A stretch of 64,000 nt of DNA from Sorex araneus (lineage: Eukaryota > Chordata > Mammalia > Eulipotyphla > Soricidae): assembly GCF_027595985.1 (NCBI RefSeq), contig NC_073307.1, positions 12,716,432-12,780,431 of the forward strand. Reading direction: 5' to 3'. A program made the translations under genes and the position numbers. The notes below the pieces were generated by a model. The model was given only the letters and a program-made list of their open reading frames with translations, did no database searches and was not told the DNA's origin. The stretch's first letter is position 1. Every line of letters begins with the position of its first letter. Shown here one piece after another: positions 11,031 to 22,003 of this stretch.

Positions 11031-11178
11031 AAGAGAGAAATATATTAACCACACAAAATACTTGCACTATGCATTAAGACAGCCATTCTTGATGATAGTG
11101 TCACCAATTAGCAGCGACGCGTGTGGGATCATGTGAACCAGGAGACCTCTTGCATATCTGGATTGGGGACGGACCCTG

Positions 11179-11357
11179 TCTTTTGGTTGTTTTATTTGGG
11201 GGCCAAACCTGTCTGTGCTCGGGGTTTAGACCTGGCTCTGTGCTCGGGGAATCACTCCTGGTGGACTCTGGGGAACTGTAAAGGGATGCTGGGGATCGAA
11301 CCCAGGTCAGCTACGTGCCAGGCAAGCACCCTACCCGCTGTACAATTGCTCCAGCCT
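11179..11357 (-). mobile_element. SINE-A copy
   Basis: Antisense body with GAATCACTCCTGGTGG and GGATGCTGGGGATCGAACCC, and a head ending ATTGCTCCAGCC. GGACCCTG at 11171-11178 recurs at 11360-11367. Confidence 0.9.
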
Positions 11358-11369
11358 CTGGACCCTGAA

Positions 11370-11945
11370 ATTAAAAGGCAGCAAGGTGGGGATGAAGAAC
11401 GGGCTTTAGAGGGGAAATGAAATGGGTTTGGAATCTAAACACTCAATTGCGACTACCACGTGATGGGCATCACCTGATCAGGGAGCCAATCACTTAACCT
11501 CTCTGAGCTTCTGTTGTAGAACAGGAAAAGGATTGATTACTCATCATTGCATCCCTGCAGCTGAGCGTTAGGCAAATAGAAAGAGCATTCATATTCAGAT
11601 CATACTCAACAAATTTGGCACTTCCATTGAACTCTACTGGCCCAGAGAAGAGAAGGCCCTTTCAGAACAGAAACCCCATGAGAACTGATTGCTGCATGCA
11701 AACAACAGATTTAAATTAAAGTGGTTCTAGAAAACTCAAGTCTTCCTCACTGTGATCCTCTGATCAAGAGCGCCTACTACCAAATTACTAAACATTTGGG
11801 TTCTCTTTGCTCCAGTTTCTGCAACATTAAAGACCCAAAGTGGAAACGTTTTAAAGTTTATGCTACATAGCTGTCACTTATTAACTTTCCAAAAATGATG
11901 GTAAATTATACATAACCTAAAATTGACTGCTTCTGGTATTTGGTA
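11370..11945. other. No gene or recognised repeat
   Basis: Intergenic DNA. Nothing specific is seen. Confidence 0.6.
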
Positions 11946-11961
11946 CATTTAATATATTGAG

Positions 11962-12206
11962 GAGGGCTGGAGCGATAGCACAGCGGGTGGGGTGGTTTGC
12001 CTTGCATGAGGCCGACTCAGGTTCGATTCCTCTGCTCCTCTGAGAGCCCAGCAAGCTACTGAGAGTATCCCGCCCGCACAGCAGAGCCTGGCAAGCTCCC
12101 CGTGGCATATTCGATATGCCAAAAACAGTAGCTGTAAGTCTCACAATGGAGACGTTACTGGTGCCCGCTGGAGCAATTGGATGAACAACAGGACGACAGT
12201 GTTACA
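11962..12206 (+). mobile_element. SINE-B, full length
   Basis: Head GGGCTGGAGCGATAGCACAG, B box GGTTCGATTCC, then the body to GACAGTGTTACA. AATATATTGAG (11951-11961) and AATACATTGAG (12207-12217) form an 11-bp duplication with one difference. Confidence 0.94.
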
Positions 12207-12503
12207 AATACATTGAGTAACCAACTAGCTCTGGAATGTTTTCATCACCTAAAGCAAACCCTGCGTTCACTCCACCTTCCCCACCCAAGGTCCCAGGCTC
12301 CCATATCACCTGAAGTTTACCCAGACATCAGCCAGTCCGTGCTCACAAATGTTCCAGGCCATCACATAACTGTTGGCTGTTGTAGACAATGCTCCAAGCA
12401 CTGTACGCAAGCTGTTGTATGAAAGTAGGGTTCATCTCCCTTGGGTATACATATCCAGCACTGGCATTCCTGGGCCTAGAGGTCATTTTCTGTTTCACTT
12501 TTT

Positions 12504-12655
12504 TTTATGGGGGGGAGGGGGGCAAAAAAGCCCTGGCAGTGCTCAGGACTTACTCCTGAATCATTCTTGGTGCTTCTCCTAGGACCATATAAGATGCCAG
12601 GGATTGAATGAATCCCTGTTGTCAGAATGAAAGGCCCTACTATGGCTCAGCCACA
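12504..12655 (-). mobile_element. SINE-A, diverged copy
   Basis: Antisense phrases GGCAGTGCTCAGGACTTACT and GGACCATATAAGATGCCAGG. The head end is degraded. Confidence 0.65.
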
Positions 12656-12689
12656 CTCTTTCTGGTTCCTTTAAAAAAAAAGAATTTTT

Positions 12690-12850
12690 TTTTTGTTGTT
12701 AAAACGCCGTGATTTACAAAGTTGTTCCTAATACAGTTGTTTGGGGAATTTAGTGTTCCAACAGCGACAGTGTGATGACCTTTCCTCCACCAATGTCCCG
12801 TTTCCCTCTCAACCCCAGCTTAACTCCTTAGACACATAACAAATTTACTT
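12690..12850 (-). mobile_element. L1-type 3' end fragment, antisense
   Basis: T-rich start, then CCTTTCCTCCACCAATGTCC, the mirror of the L1-tail phrase GGTGGAGG-type sequence seen in other copies. Similar antisense fragments occur at 24000, 37500 and 42470. Confidence 0.55.
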
Positions 12851-12879
12851 GGTAAATTTTAGTTTACTATTTATTTAGT

Positions 12880-13125
12880 GGGCTGGAGCGATAGCACAGC
12901 GGTAGGGCGTTCGCCTTTCATGCGGTCGACTCGTGTTCGAGTCCTCCGCCCCTCTCGGAGAGCCCGGCAAGCTACCGAGAGTATCGCGCCCGCACAGCAG
13001 AGCCTGGCAAGCTACCCGGGGCGTATTTGATATGCCCAAAGCAGTAACAACAAGTCTCACAATGGAGGCATTACTGGTGTCCACTAGAGCAAATCGATGA
13101 GCAACGGGATGACAGTGACAGTGAC
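12880..13125 (+). mobile_element. SINE-B, full length with target-site duplication
   Basis: GGGCTGGAGCGATAGCACAG head and CTCGTGTTCGAGTCCTCCG B-box region. Two AGAGCC-GGCAAGCTACC motifs are followed by a GACAGTGACAGTGAC tail. ATTTATTTAGT (12869-12879) and ATTTACTTAGT (13126-13136) flank it. Confidence 0.95.
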
Positions 13126-13139
13126 ATTTACTTAGTAAA

Positions 13140-13875
13140 TAACAAATTTACTTTACATTGCTTGCATCAACAAAGCCTAAAGAAATGGCAAACGGAACGA
13201 TCATAAAATGAATCAGTAAGACTCAGTTTGTCATGGCTCTATGATTTTAACCTACGTAAACAAGAAAACCAAAACCATTAAGTACAATATAATAAAAAGC
13301 CTATTCTCATTTACATAAGCACATTTTCAACTCTGGGATCTCAAGTATGTTGCATTAAATATTACTTTTATACTCGGACCTCATTGTGGTACTAATCATG
13401 TCTTACCTTTCATTAATAATATTTTTAGGAAATTCTGTGCTAATATATTTTGGAGTTTACAGGAAATAAAGTAAGGCCTGCAAATGTTAAGTCCTACCCC
13501 CCCATACTTTGTTTAAACACTGTGTTTTATAAAGTTATTCATGGTGATTTGTTACGGACATTCAATGCCCTAGCACCAACCCCATGAAGTCTGCACTGTG
13601 GCTACTACAATCAGTGCTCCTGGCCTCCTCCATCAACAATTAAGGACCTGTTTCATCAGAACGGAGGGTAGACTTAGCTCCCCAAACCGCCTATGGACAT
13701 GGACTCAGTTCCTAGGTTCCCAGGGCAATAGGCAGATGAGTAACGGGAGCCAAGAGCAAAAGGGCTAGGTGCCAGGTATTGCAGAAAGCATCTTCTATGT
13801 ACGAGTGACACTGCTTTGTAACCCTTCTAACAGGCGCACTCCTGCTTTCCCATCCCCCCTCCATTAGAAAGAAGT
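13140..13875. other. No gene; possible old antisense L1 tail
   Basis: About 13530-13650 weakly resembles the antisense L1 tail (TTCATGGTGATTTG, then GGACATTCAATGCCC). Too diverged to call firmly. Confidence 0.4.
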
Positions 13876-13880
13876 TTCTT

Positions 13881-14068
13881 GGGGCCAGAGAGATAATAAA
13901 GCGGGTAGGCTCTTGCCTTGCACCGTGGCTGACCTGAGTTTGATCCTGGACACCCCATAGGGTCCCCCCACGTTCCCGCTAGCCTCCCCAGGACTGATCC
14001 CTGAGCACAAAGCCAGGAATATGCTCTGAGCACTGCCGCTTGGGGCCCAATAAAACTGAAACAGAAAG
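13881..14068 (+). mobile_element. SINE-A variant (GGGGCCAGAGAGATA head)
   Basis: Head GGGGCCAGAGAGATAATAAA and body through CAGGAATATGCTCTGAGCAC. AGAAAGAAGTTTCTT before and a close AGGAAAGAAGTTCTCTT after give a likely target duplication. Confidence 0.85.
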
Positions 14069-14181
14069 GAAAGAAGTTCTCTTATCAGAAACCGCAAATA
14101 CTTCCCACTGGAAATGCGTTTCACCCGCAATGTGAAGGTAACAGGTACTTTTGGAGAGTATGTCCAGCCTTCACTAGTCTT

Positions 14182-14197
14182 TGCTGCCCTCTGCCGA
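14182..14197 (-). promoter_or_regulatory. CTCF-like motif
   Basis: The minus strand reads TCGGCAGAGGGCAGCA, matching the AGRKGGCRS core of the CTCF consensus with mismatches only at the 5' edge. Site occupancy is unknown. Confidence 0.3.
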
Positions 14198-14204
14198 CCG
14201 TCTC

Positions 14205-15905
14205 TGGAAACTACACTAACCCCTGAAAGCAGCCCGGGGGGCCACCAGGGCGTGCGAAAAAGAAAAAGACTTTTCTTGGGGACAGAGAGATAGTCTGGAG
14301 CCTCAACTTTTCTTAAAGAAAAGTGGGATTCACTCTACTTCCCTGGAGGGATTAGGGAGTGGCATTCTCTTTAGAGATGCCAGAAACAAAACAATGAGTA
14401 CAAGATCCCAAGCTTCGCTAAGCAGCCACTCCTACCTCAAGCCCCACTGACAAGGAACTGGCCGTTGGTTATCTTTGGGGAACTGCCCCGAGCATCACCA
14501 AAGCAAAGTGGACCAGCCACTCGTGCAGAGCTTTTCTGAATCAGTGTGTTTGGGGACTCTTCAAATAAATTCCCAGAAATGGAGTAGTTAGGTCATATGT
14601 TATTTCTAATTCTATTTTTTATTTTCTATTTTTTTTTTTTTGTGGAAATAGTATGGAAAATCTCCATAGTATTTTCCATCGTGGTGGACAAATTTACCTC
14701 ACCAACAAATGGGAATTGAGCATTCCCTTTCCCCATAGCCTTGCTGATTCTTGTTTCGTCTTTCAAAACAGTCACTTCCAGGTCAACTTCCGATGGTTTT
14801 GATTTTCGTTTCCCTAAGATGTAATGGAAAATGTCTCTCTGTGCCTTATGGCCATCTGTGTGTCTTCTCTGAGAACTTTGCTATGCATATCCTGTCACTT
14901 TTTCAACCATTTTTTTTTTGGTTGGAGTCATATTAATCCTTTATATATTTCGGATATTAACCCCGGTGTTTGAGATCTTTCCCTTGGGTGGAAAAGAAGA
15001 ATGGGTAACCCTGCTTATACTCCGAGGCCCTTTGCTGCCTGTATAAAATTCCAAAACCGTGAACATTTTGACTTGTTGTAAGTTCCTTAGCAATCTAAGC
15101 TCCTTTGTGTTAACAAGTGAACGTAGGAAAAATGGTGCTGATAAATGTAGAAGAAAAATGGACCTTATATGAAATAATGAAACTGTCTTATGTTTATCCA
15201 TTTCAAAAATAGACCAAATGGTAGGAGAACAAAAATAAGTGAAATGGTAACACAAGCTGACTTGTGTAATCAGAGTCAGTGGTGACATTTTTCTTTGTAG
15301 GTCTTTTCTAATAGTTTTGTTGCTACGGTTACAATGTTTTCTCCAGATTGAAAAAGCATTGTCAATTCAAATGGAGATTAGGTTGCTTTCCCAACTGGGT
15401 CCTCCCCCACCCCCCTTTAATAAGCATCAGTTAATATTGCTGGCCTTTAAAGCCATACTCCTGAAGAATGGAAAAATCTCTAAAGACATTGTTACAGAAC
15501 AGAACTAACAATTTGAAATTTAGTACATGGGTTCTTATCCCAGTTATTCCAAGACAAAGTTTTATCATGGTTACATTTACATCGAACAAAATAACTTGAA
15601 ATATAACTTCACCCATTTAATAAAAAGAAATACTACTCACAAATGAAATAAAAAAAATTAATTCCCCAATAAGTAACCCTAATAAGTGGGGTTGGTCCTG
15701 AGCAACTCTTTTGATAAGTTGGAAAATAATGTTTCACAACCGCTTACAAATTTACAACCAATTTATGCAATAAATAGTTGACGTTTGGGACAGGATAACG
15801 GCCTATTTCTTTTTGTCAACTACTCATTGGTCAAAGTTATCGGAGAAAAATATCAATACAAAGTCAGTCCATGTGAGAGGTGCTAACTTTTGCAAAGAAT
15901 TGAAA
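14205..15905. other. No gene or clear repeat in 1.7 kb
   Basis: AT-rich intergenic DNA with poly-T runs at 14628-14641 and 14910-14918. Short frames have no recognisable domains. GGGGACAGAGAGATAGTCTG at 14279 may be a SINE-A head remnant. Confidence 0.5.
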
Positions 15906-15915
15906 ACTAGTTTGA

Positions 15916-16101
15916 GGGGCCAGAGAGATAGTATAGCAGGTAAGGCTTTTGCCCTGCATGCGAGTGATCTGGATTCAACCTCCAACGTCTCATTCAGTCC
16001 CCTGAGCACCGCCAGGAGCGATTCCTGTGCAGAGCCAGGAGCAAACCCTGAGCATTGGTGGGGAGTGGCCCCAAACAAAATAAAACAAAAAAATAAAAAA
16101 C
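15916..16101 (+). mobile_element. SINE-A variant (GGGGCCAGAGAGATA head)
   Basis: Head GGGGCCAGAGAGATAGTATA, body CCCCTGAGCACCGCCAGGAG and tail GTGGCCCCAAACAAAATAAA. Confidence 0.9.
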
Positions 16102-16737
16102 GACTTTGTTCTTGACGCTCATTCCTAAAAAGATACAAATAGGTAAATGATGATAAGAAAAGGAAGATATCCTGTCTCCTGAGCCCTGAACAGGGAAGGG
16201 CACTTAAATTAAAACAAATAAAACTAAACCATTCTGACCAATAGGAATATGAAAAAGTGCTCATCATCACTCATGATTGGAGAAATGCAAATCTAAACAG
16301 CACCAAGATACCATTTCATGCCTGTGAGAACGGCACAATCCAGAAAGTCTGGAAATGGCCAGTGTTGCGATGACAAAGGAATCCTCACTCGGTGTTGGCA
16401 GAAATGTCATCCGGTTCAGCGGCGATAGAAAACAAAAACTACATGCTCCTTGCCTGGTCATTCTACTGGTGCCCTGAAACATATTGAACAATTCATGTGG
16501 TGTCAGAAAATAGCTAAGGCTGTGTTTCTTCTCTGATATCCTTGTATTTTTATAGGCACCAAAAAATAGGAATGGAGCTACCGTACCACTTCCTGGGATC
16601 TCTGCTCAAAACACAAAAACATTCATGGGAAAGACTAGACGCACACTTCCATTCATCGCGGCACTGGTTACGACAGCCAAGACATGAAAAATACCCAGAC
16701 ACCCAACTACAGATGAATGGATCAAGAAGTCAGGGTC

Positions 16738-16908
16738 AGGCTGGAGTGATAGCCCAGCGGGTAGGGCGTTTGCCTTGCATGCGGCTGACCTGGGTTTGAT
16801 TCCCAGAATCTCATATGGTCCCCCGAGCACCACCAGGAATAATTCCTGAGTGTAAGTCCAGGAGTAACCCCCGAATATCACTAGGTGTGACCCAGAAAGA
16901 AAAAAAAA
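16738..16908 (+). mobile_element. SINE-A, young copy nested in L1
   Basis: Near-consensus copy. AAGAAGTCAGGGTC occurs at 16724-16737 and, starting in the A tail, at 16909-16922. It interrupts the L1 sequence at 16738. Confidence 0.96.
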
Positions 16909-17129
16909 AAGAAGTCAGGGTCTATAAAGGCAATGGAATTCTATGCAGCTCTAAGAAGGAACAAAATCATGCAACTGGCCCTGGCATGAATGGAACTAGA
17001 GATCATGCTAAGTGAAGTCACACAGAAGGAGCCCCAATGATGGTGGGACGTAAAGAAACAAAGCAAAGAAACAAAGTACCAACAAAGGGCCAAAGGCAAC
17101 ATAAGGAGAGAACTGATGCAGTTTATAGG

Positions 17130-17182
17130 TGTGTGCATGTGTGTGCGTGTGTGGGGGGGGGGGAGGCCCAGGGAGGGGGGGC
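17130..17182. repeat. (GT)n and poly-G tract
   Basis: GTGTGTGCATGTGTGTGCGT followed by ten G residues and further G-rich sequence. Confidence 0.85.
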
Positions 17183-17324
17183 AGTTAAAGAGGAGGTGCT
17201 TTGGGAACCTTGGGAAGGAATGGGCTACTCTGGGGATTGATGTTGGAATTATGGACATGAAAAAACATCATTAACAATATTGTAAATCACAGTAACTCAA
17301 CAAGAGCCAAGAATTTAAACAAAG

Positions 17325-17620
17325 CAAAGCCACATACATGTTCCTTGCCTGGTCATTCTACTGGTGCCTTAAAACATGTGGTGTCAGCAAATAACTAACG
17401 CTTTTTGTTTTTTCTTGCTTTTTGGGTCACACCTGGCGATGCTCAGGGGTTACTCCTGGCTTTGCACTCCACTCAGGAATCACTTCCTGGCAGTGCTCAG
17501 GGGACCCTATGGGATGCCGGGAATCAAACCCAGGTTGGCCGCGTGCAAGGCAACTGTCCTACCCGCTGTGCTTTCGCTGCAGCCCCAAGTAAGGCTGTTT
17601 TTCTTCTCTGAGATCCTTAT
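17325..17620 (+). repeat. Second copy of an L1 segment (see 16437-16556), split by a SINE
   Basis: CCTTGCCTGGTCATTCTACT, ATGTGGTGTCAGCAAATA and TTTCTTCTCTGAGATCCTTA repeat the sequence at 16450-16550 with a few changes and a 12-base shortening. A SINE-A lies between the halves. Confidence 0.8.
17404..17585 (-). mobile_element. SINE-A inside the duplicated L1 segment
   Basis: Antisense copy from GCTTTTTGGGTCACACCTGG to a degraded head TTTCGCTGCAGCCCC. The duplicated segment without it exists at 16437, giving a natural empty-site comparison. Confidence 0.92.
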
Positions 17621-17711
17621 ATTTTTGTAACCAGATAACCCGGTAGTCACTTCTATTTAAAAAGGCTAAATATTATAGTCTTTAGAAATTGACTTTGGTT
17701 TGACTATGATA

Positions 17712-17731
17712 CCACTAGCGACATCTGGTGG
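17712..17731 (-). promoter_or_regulatory. CTCF-like motif
   Basis: The minus strand reads CCACCAGATGTCGCTAGTGG, one core mismatch from CCASYAGRKGGCRS. Sequence match only. Confidence 0.3.
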
Positions 17732-17851
17732 GGAAATATAGGCATTACAAAGCAGAATGACACCCATTTTGATCTCAGGTATAATGTCATTAGGGTAAGT
17801 TTTACAGAGTAAACAACGAAACGAAACAAGGTAGAGGGGGGAAATCAAGTA

Positions 17852-17996
17852 TTGGGTCCAGGTTTTACAGTGGGTGAGGCACTTGCCTTCTATGCAGCCC
17901 ATCTGGTCCCTAGCACTTTATCAGTCCCCGAAACCCACCAAGAGATACCCAAGTACACAGCCAGGAGTAAGCCCAGAGTACCATTGGGAGTGCCAC
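17852..17996 (+). mobile_element. SINE-A, heavily diverged
   Basis: GTGAGGCACTTGCCTTCTAT head part, CAGTCCCCGAAACCCACCAA and AGCCAGGAGTAAGCCCAGAG body. Confidence 0.65.
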
Positions 17997-18107
17997 AATG
18001 AAGTATTAATATCTACCCTATTGAATTCAAAACTTTCATGTTTATATTCTAAAATATACAGGAGGTTAAAGAACATAAACGTGTATGCGGTCAAATAATG
18101 AAAAACC

Positions 18108-18265
18108 TCGGGGTCGGAGAGATAGTGCAGAGGATAGGGCATTAGCCTTTTCAGACTAGGGTTTGATCTCTGCCACCCCAAATGGTCTCCTGAGCTGTCA
18201 GGAGTGATTTCTGAGTGCAGTCAGGGGTAAGAGCTGAGCACAGCTGGGTGTGGCCCCCCCCCAAA
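18108..18265 (+). mobile_element. SINE-A variant (GGGGTCGGAGAGATA head)
   Basis: Head, AAATGGTCTCCTGAGC, GAGTGATTTCTGAGTGCAGT and GTGTGGCCCCCC in order. Moderately diverged. Confidence 0.85.
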
Positions 18266-18410
18266 TATAAAACAATAAAAATAAAACCTTTTATTCACTT
18301 CACACGCTTACATAGTAATCAAAAGCAGAGTTGTAAGGCTTTTTTTGCTTTTGAGTTTCTTTTTGTGCATCATATGTCAAAGAATCTGCCTTACCAAATT
18401 CTCAGAATAA

Positions 18411-18735
18411 GGGGTTGGAGAGGCAGTAAAAGGATTAAGACCTTGCGGGGGCTGGAGCAACAGCACAGCGGGTAGGGTGTTTGCCTTGCACGCGGCCGAC
18501 CCGGGTTCTAATCCCAGCATCCCATATGGTCCCCCAAGCACCGCCAGGGGTAATTCCTGAGTGCAGAGCCAGGAGTGAGCCCTGAGCATCCCCAGGCATG
18601 ACCCAAAAAGAAAAAAAAAAAGGATTAAGACCTTGCCTGGCATGCAGCCGAGTCCTGGCACCACGTATGGTCCCCTGAGCACGGAGCTAGGAGCAGCCCT
18701 TGAGTACCACCGGATGTGGCCCCAAACCCCACAAA
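18411..18735 (+). mobile_element. Older SINE-A split by a younger SINE-A
   Basis: Head GGGGTTGGAGAGGCAGTAAA at 18411-18446. The body resumes at 18637 with GCCGAGTCCTGGCACCACGT and ends GATGTGGCCCC. The break is occupied by the element at 18447. Confidence 0.85.
18447..18620 (+). mobile_element. SINE-A, young inner copy with target-site duplication
   Basis: Near-consensus copy ending CATGACCCAAAAAG plus poly(A). AGGATTAAGACCTTGC at 18431-18446 is repeated exactly at 18621-18636. Confidence 0.96.
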
Positions 18736-18739
18736 ATAA

Positions 18740-20550
18740 TACCAACATTTTTTCAAATTAAAACTATGGGGTGTCCTATGAGGTTAGTACCGTAAAAAAC
18801 TAATGGAGAGATTATGAGATGGACAGGAGACATTCAATACTAGATACCCAGAAGGTGAGAACAAATGTTTTAAATACTAGAAAATCCAATGCTGATCTAG
18901 AGTGTGAATATCTGCGGCCCAAAGTGTGAACTGTGGTCTATTAAAGTGCAGACAGCAATCTCAGGCCAAGGACAGCCTGACAAGTGGTTTTCATTACTGT
19001 GACACTCATGTGTACCTATTAACTAACCCTGAGCATCTTAAGTGGTCCAGAAATGACTATGGGGTCATTGAAATACTCTCAGGAAATGCTGGATTCGCAC
19101 GCCTATTTTATAGATGTGGTTGCATAAAATTTTGGAGGCAAAAAACCAAACCAAATCAGGTTGCAAGTAGATAAAGTTTAGTACTGGTCTAGGAAGTTTT
19201 CAAGCTGCTACTTACTGAAGGGGCAAGAGAGTATATGCATGAAAGGTTACACTATCTACAGTAAAACTCCACTCCTGGCCCCTCTCATCATACCCGTCTC
19301 AGAAGCTGGGCCTGGCCAGACCCTTGCCTAGGGGAGAAAGGGCTGTGAAAGGGCTGAAGCTCAGTTTATCTTGGCTCATCTCTGCCCTTTCAGTGATGCA
19401 AGAGGCTACAGGCGTGCAGGTGAGTAGAAGCCAATGTTATCCCAAGGCTGTCCCCGTGCAGCTAAAGCTACGAGCACATCAGTTGTTCCCTCTGACTTCA
19501 GGACTGAGGATCCCCAGGGAGAATTGTGAAGACCAGCTGTGGCTTCTGAGTTCGATTTCACAGTTGTTGGGCTCCACCGCTGGAACATGTTTTTGTTCCT
19601 CTCCCTGCGGTAAGCAAAACCGAACGTTCTAGAAGCCTACCAGACTTATATCACGGCTTCTGACATGCCCTGCTGGCCAATTCTTTCATCTGCTGATTCA
19701 GTTTCAAGATACAAAAGGTTTCTATAAGACTTGTTAAAGCATTTTGCCCTGTAATCAACACCAATATGCTTCGATCTTGTTTCATAATCCACAAGGGAAT
19801 CAAGATCATGCCTAGACAATGAAAACACAGAAGAAGACACAGCAATGTGCACAAGACAAAAAACCCAATTTAATCCTATTCACTAGATTGGCTGAGATGA
19901 ACCCAGTGGTCGAAGGGCTGAAATATGTCCTTGCACAGAATTCTGTCTCATCACAAGTTGTTAGCGTGCTAAGCGTCCCCTTGACTCTCCTCGCTGAGTC
20001 ACTGGGCTAAGAGGCTGGGCATGCCGTGTCCACTCCCTGCTGGGCCAGCCGAGTTCAGGTGGGACACTCTTGCTGCTGCTAAGCTCTCCTGTTTCCAGCC
20101 CTTCCTGGCTTATGCAGCTAATATTCTTCTATGATTTCTTTTTCCAAAGCTAATTCCTTGTTTTCAAATAAACAAGTGCCTAGTCAAGGCAGCTTTGGGG
20201 ACAGAGCGCTGAGCCGCAGGGAGCAGACTGGTAGAAGCTCCTAATTGGACAAACCTCCAAGTCCAGGGCATTGCTTCTGGACAGAACTCGCCCAGCAGAC
20301 AAGCACTGCCCCAAGTCACAAGCTGAAAGCCGTGAGAGCACTTAACTGAAAAGAAGACGAGGCATGTTCATCTAGACAAGGACATGCATGACAGAAGTCT
20401 CAGTGTCGTCCATGTTGAGTACATAGCTACCTGGTGAGGTGTTCGAAAGTTATTTTCGTTGTCTATCAAAGGGGGAGTAAATGGTTTCTGAAGTAATTAT
20501 TTCTCTCTCTAAAGGTTTTTAAATGTATTTGCTAAAAAAGTCGAGGATAT
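18740..20550. other. 1.8 kb with no gene or recognised repeat
   Basis: Intergenic DNA downstream of MAD2L1. A 102-codon frame at 19324-19632 has no recognisable domain or signal and is probably chance. Confidence 0.55.
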
Positions 20551-20559
20551 TAGGATTCT

Positions 20560-20700
20560 TTTTTTTTTTTTTTTTTTTGAGGGGGAAGAATGGTTTGGGG
20601 TCAGAACTTGCAGTGCTCAGAGATCATCCTGGAGGGGCTCAGGGTGCTGGGGACCGACACCAGACTGGCCATGTGCAGAGCAAATGCCCTAATTACTTTT
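20560..20700 (-). mobile_element. SINE-A, diverged, with long T tract
   Basis: Twenty or so T residues (reverse A tail), then TTGCAGTGCTCAGAGATCAT, GGTGCTGGGGACCGA and GCAGAGCAAATGCCC. Confidence 0.75.
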
Positions 20701-20727
20701 GCCTACTTTACAACAAATATATATACA

Positions 20728-20948
20728 TGCGATAGCGCAGCGACTTGGCTGACCTGGGTTCGATTCCTCCGCCCCTCTCAGAGAGCCCGGCAAGCTACAG
20801 AGAGTATCCCGCCCCCACGGCAGAGCCTGGCCAGCTCCCCATGGCATATTCGATATGCCAAAAACAGTAACAAGTCTCACAATGGAGACGTTACTGGTGC
20901 CTGCTTGAGCAAATCGATGAGTAACGGGATGACAGTGATACAGCGATA
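20728..20948 (+). mobile_element. SINE-B with shortened head
   Basis: Begins GCGATAGCGCAGCGACTTGG, missing about 20 bases of the tRNA-like D-arm to anticodon region. The rest of the body and the GACAGTGATACAG tail are intact. The long frame across it is a SINE translation. Confidence 0.9.
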
Positions 20949-20949
20949 T

Positions 20950-22000
20950 ATAAAAAATCCTGATTTCTGCTTTCCTTCTCAAGCCACACTCCAAATGTTA
21001 AGAGGTCATGAAGATCCCAAGGATGCAAATGTTCCAACTCAGCCATGTTTACTTCGTACTAGACCTCACGCTGCTTGGCCGCGGAGTTCACCATCCTTCC
21101 CGCTTCTGCATTGCTGCTTTCTACACTCAGGAATAAAAGACTGTGTGTGAGTGGGTCACAGTGAGATAAAGTCAGCAACTGCTCAGGGAGTCTATTTCCC
21201 ACTAGCAAGCTCTAGCCCCATCATCCACTACAGGAAACTATTGACTAGCAAAGAGATTAAAGGAAATAAGACACTGCCCCTTCACAGGTAACTGGAAGAG
21301 ATTAACTCAGTGAAAGAACAGGACGAACACACAAGGAAACGAACCTGTTTGGTGACATCCTGGCCCCTGACACAACACTCAAGTTCCAGACGGGCCATGG
21401 TTTCCGTTTCTTTTATCTGGGCACTTGGCACAAAGTATTCTGTACATTAATAGATGCTTAATAAGTAATTTTTGAATTCATGGATACAGATGTTACACTA
21501 TATAATAAGGGTGAAATGAACTTGAATATCTAAAAAATTATTGCAAAATGACATACGCTTTCAAGGTCAGTTTAGGATGAGCATTTCTTTCCTGATCTCT
21601 GTCAGAAAAGAAATCTCATCTTAGAAAAAAATAGTGAGAAGTGGTTAGAATAAACATAGCTCATGAGAGTACTAAATGAAGGCATGGGAATAATAGTGGA
21701 TTTAAGTATATATTTAAGAAAACCAGGCAGAAAATAAAATTTAGGGGAAAAAAAAAGGATCCCGCTGTGTTAATTCCAAATCATACCTACCATTTATCAA
21801 TGAATGCAAAAATGATGTCTATTTTAAGCCTCCTATTATGAGATGCAGGGAGTATAATAAAAACAGGTCCATTAAATTCAAAGGACCTTAGGGTAGAAAT
21901 AATTTGCTATTCTGAATCTATCCTAATTACTATTTGGCCATATTAACCCAACATCACTAATACAAAAACATCTTAAGGCAAATTCAAAACATACATATTT
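20950..22000. other. No gene; flank beyond MAD2L1 3' end
   Basis: AT-rich sequence, increasingly so toward the 3'UTR. No interspersed repeat is recognised. Confidence 0.55.
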
Positions 22001-22003
22001 AAC

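Larger units (their letters stand above)
16216..17310 (+). mobile_element. L1 ORF2 3' end and 3'UTR, broken by SINEs and a local duplication
   Basis: The phrases AGAAATGCAAATCTAAACAG, ACAGATGAATGGATCAAGAA, GGAATTCTATGCAGCTCTAA and GATCATGCTAAGTGAAGTCA come in the order of mammalian L1 ORF2 C-terminal/3'UTR sequence. A SINE-A sits at 16738-16908. No open frame survives. Confidence 0.85.

Noticed and set aside
19324..19632. 102-codon frame as a small secreted protein
   Set aside because: No convincing signal peptide or family similarity and no nearby promoter features.
20590..21150. 186-codon plus-strand frame
   Set aside because: It translates an antisense SINE-A and a SINE-B. The same peptide phrases recur wherever these SINEs occur.
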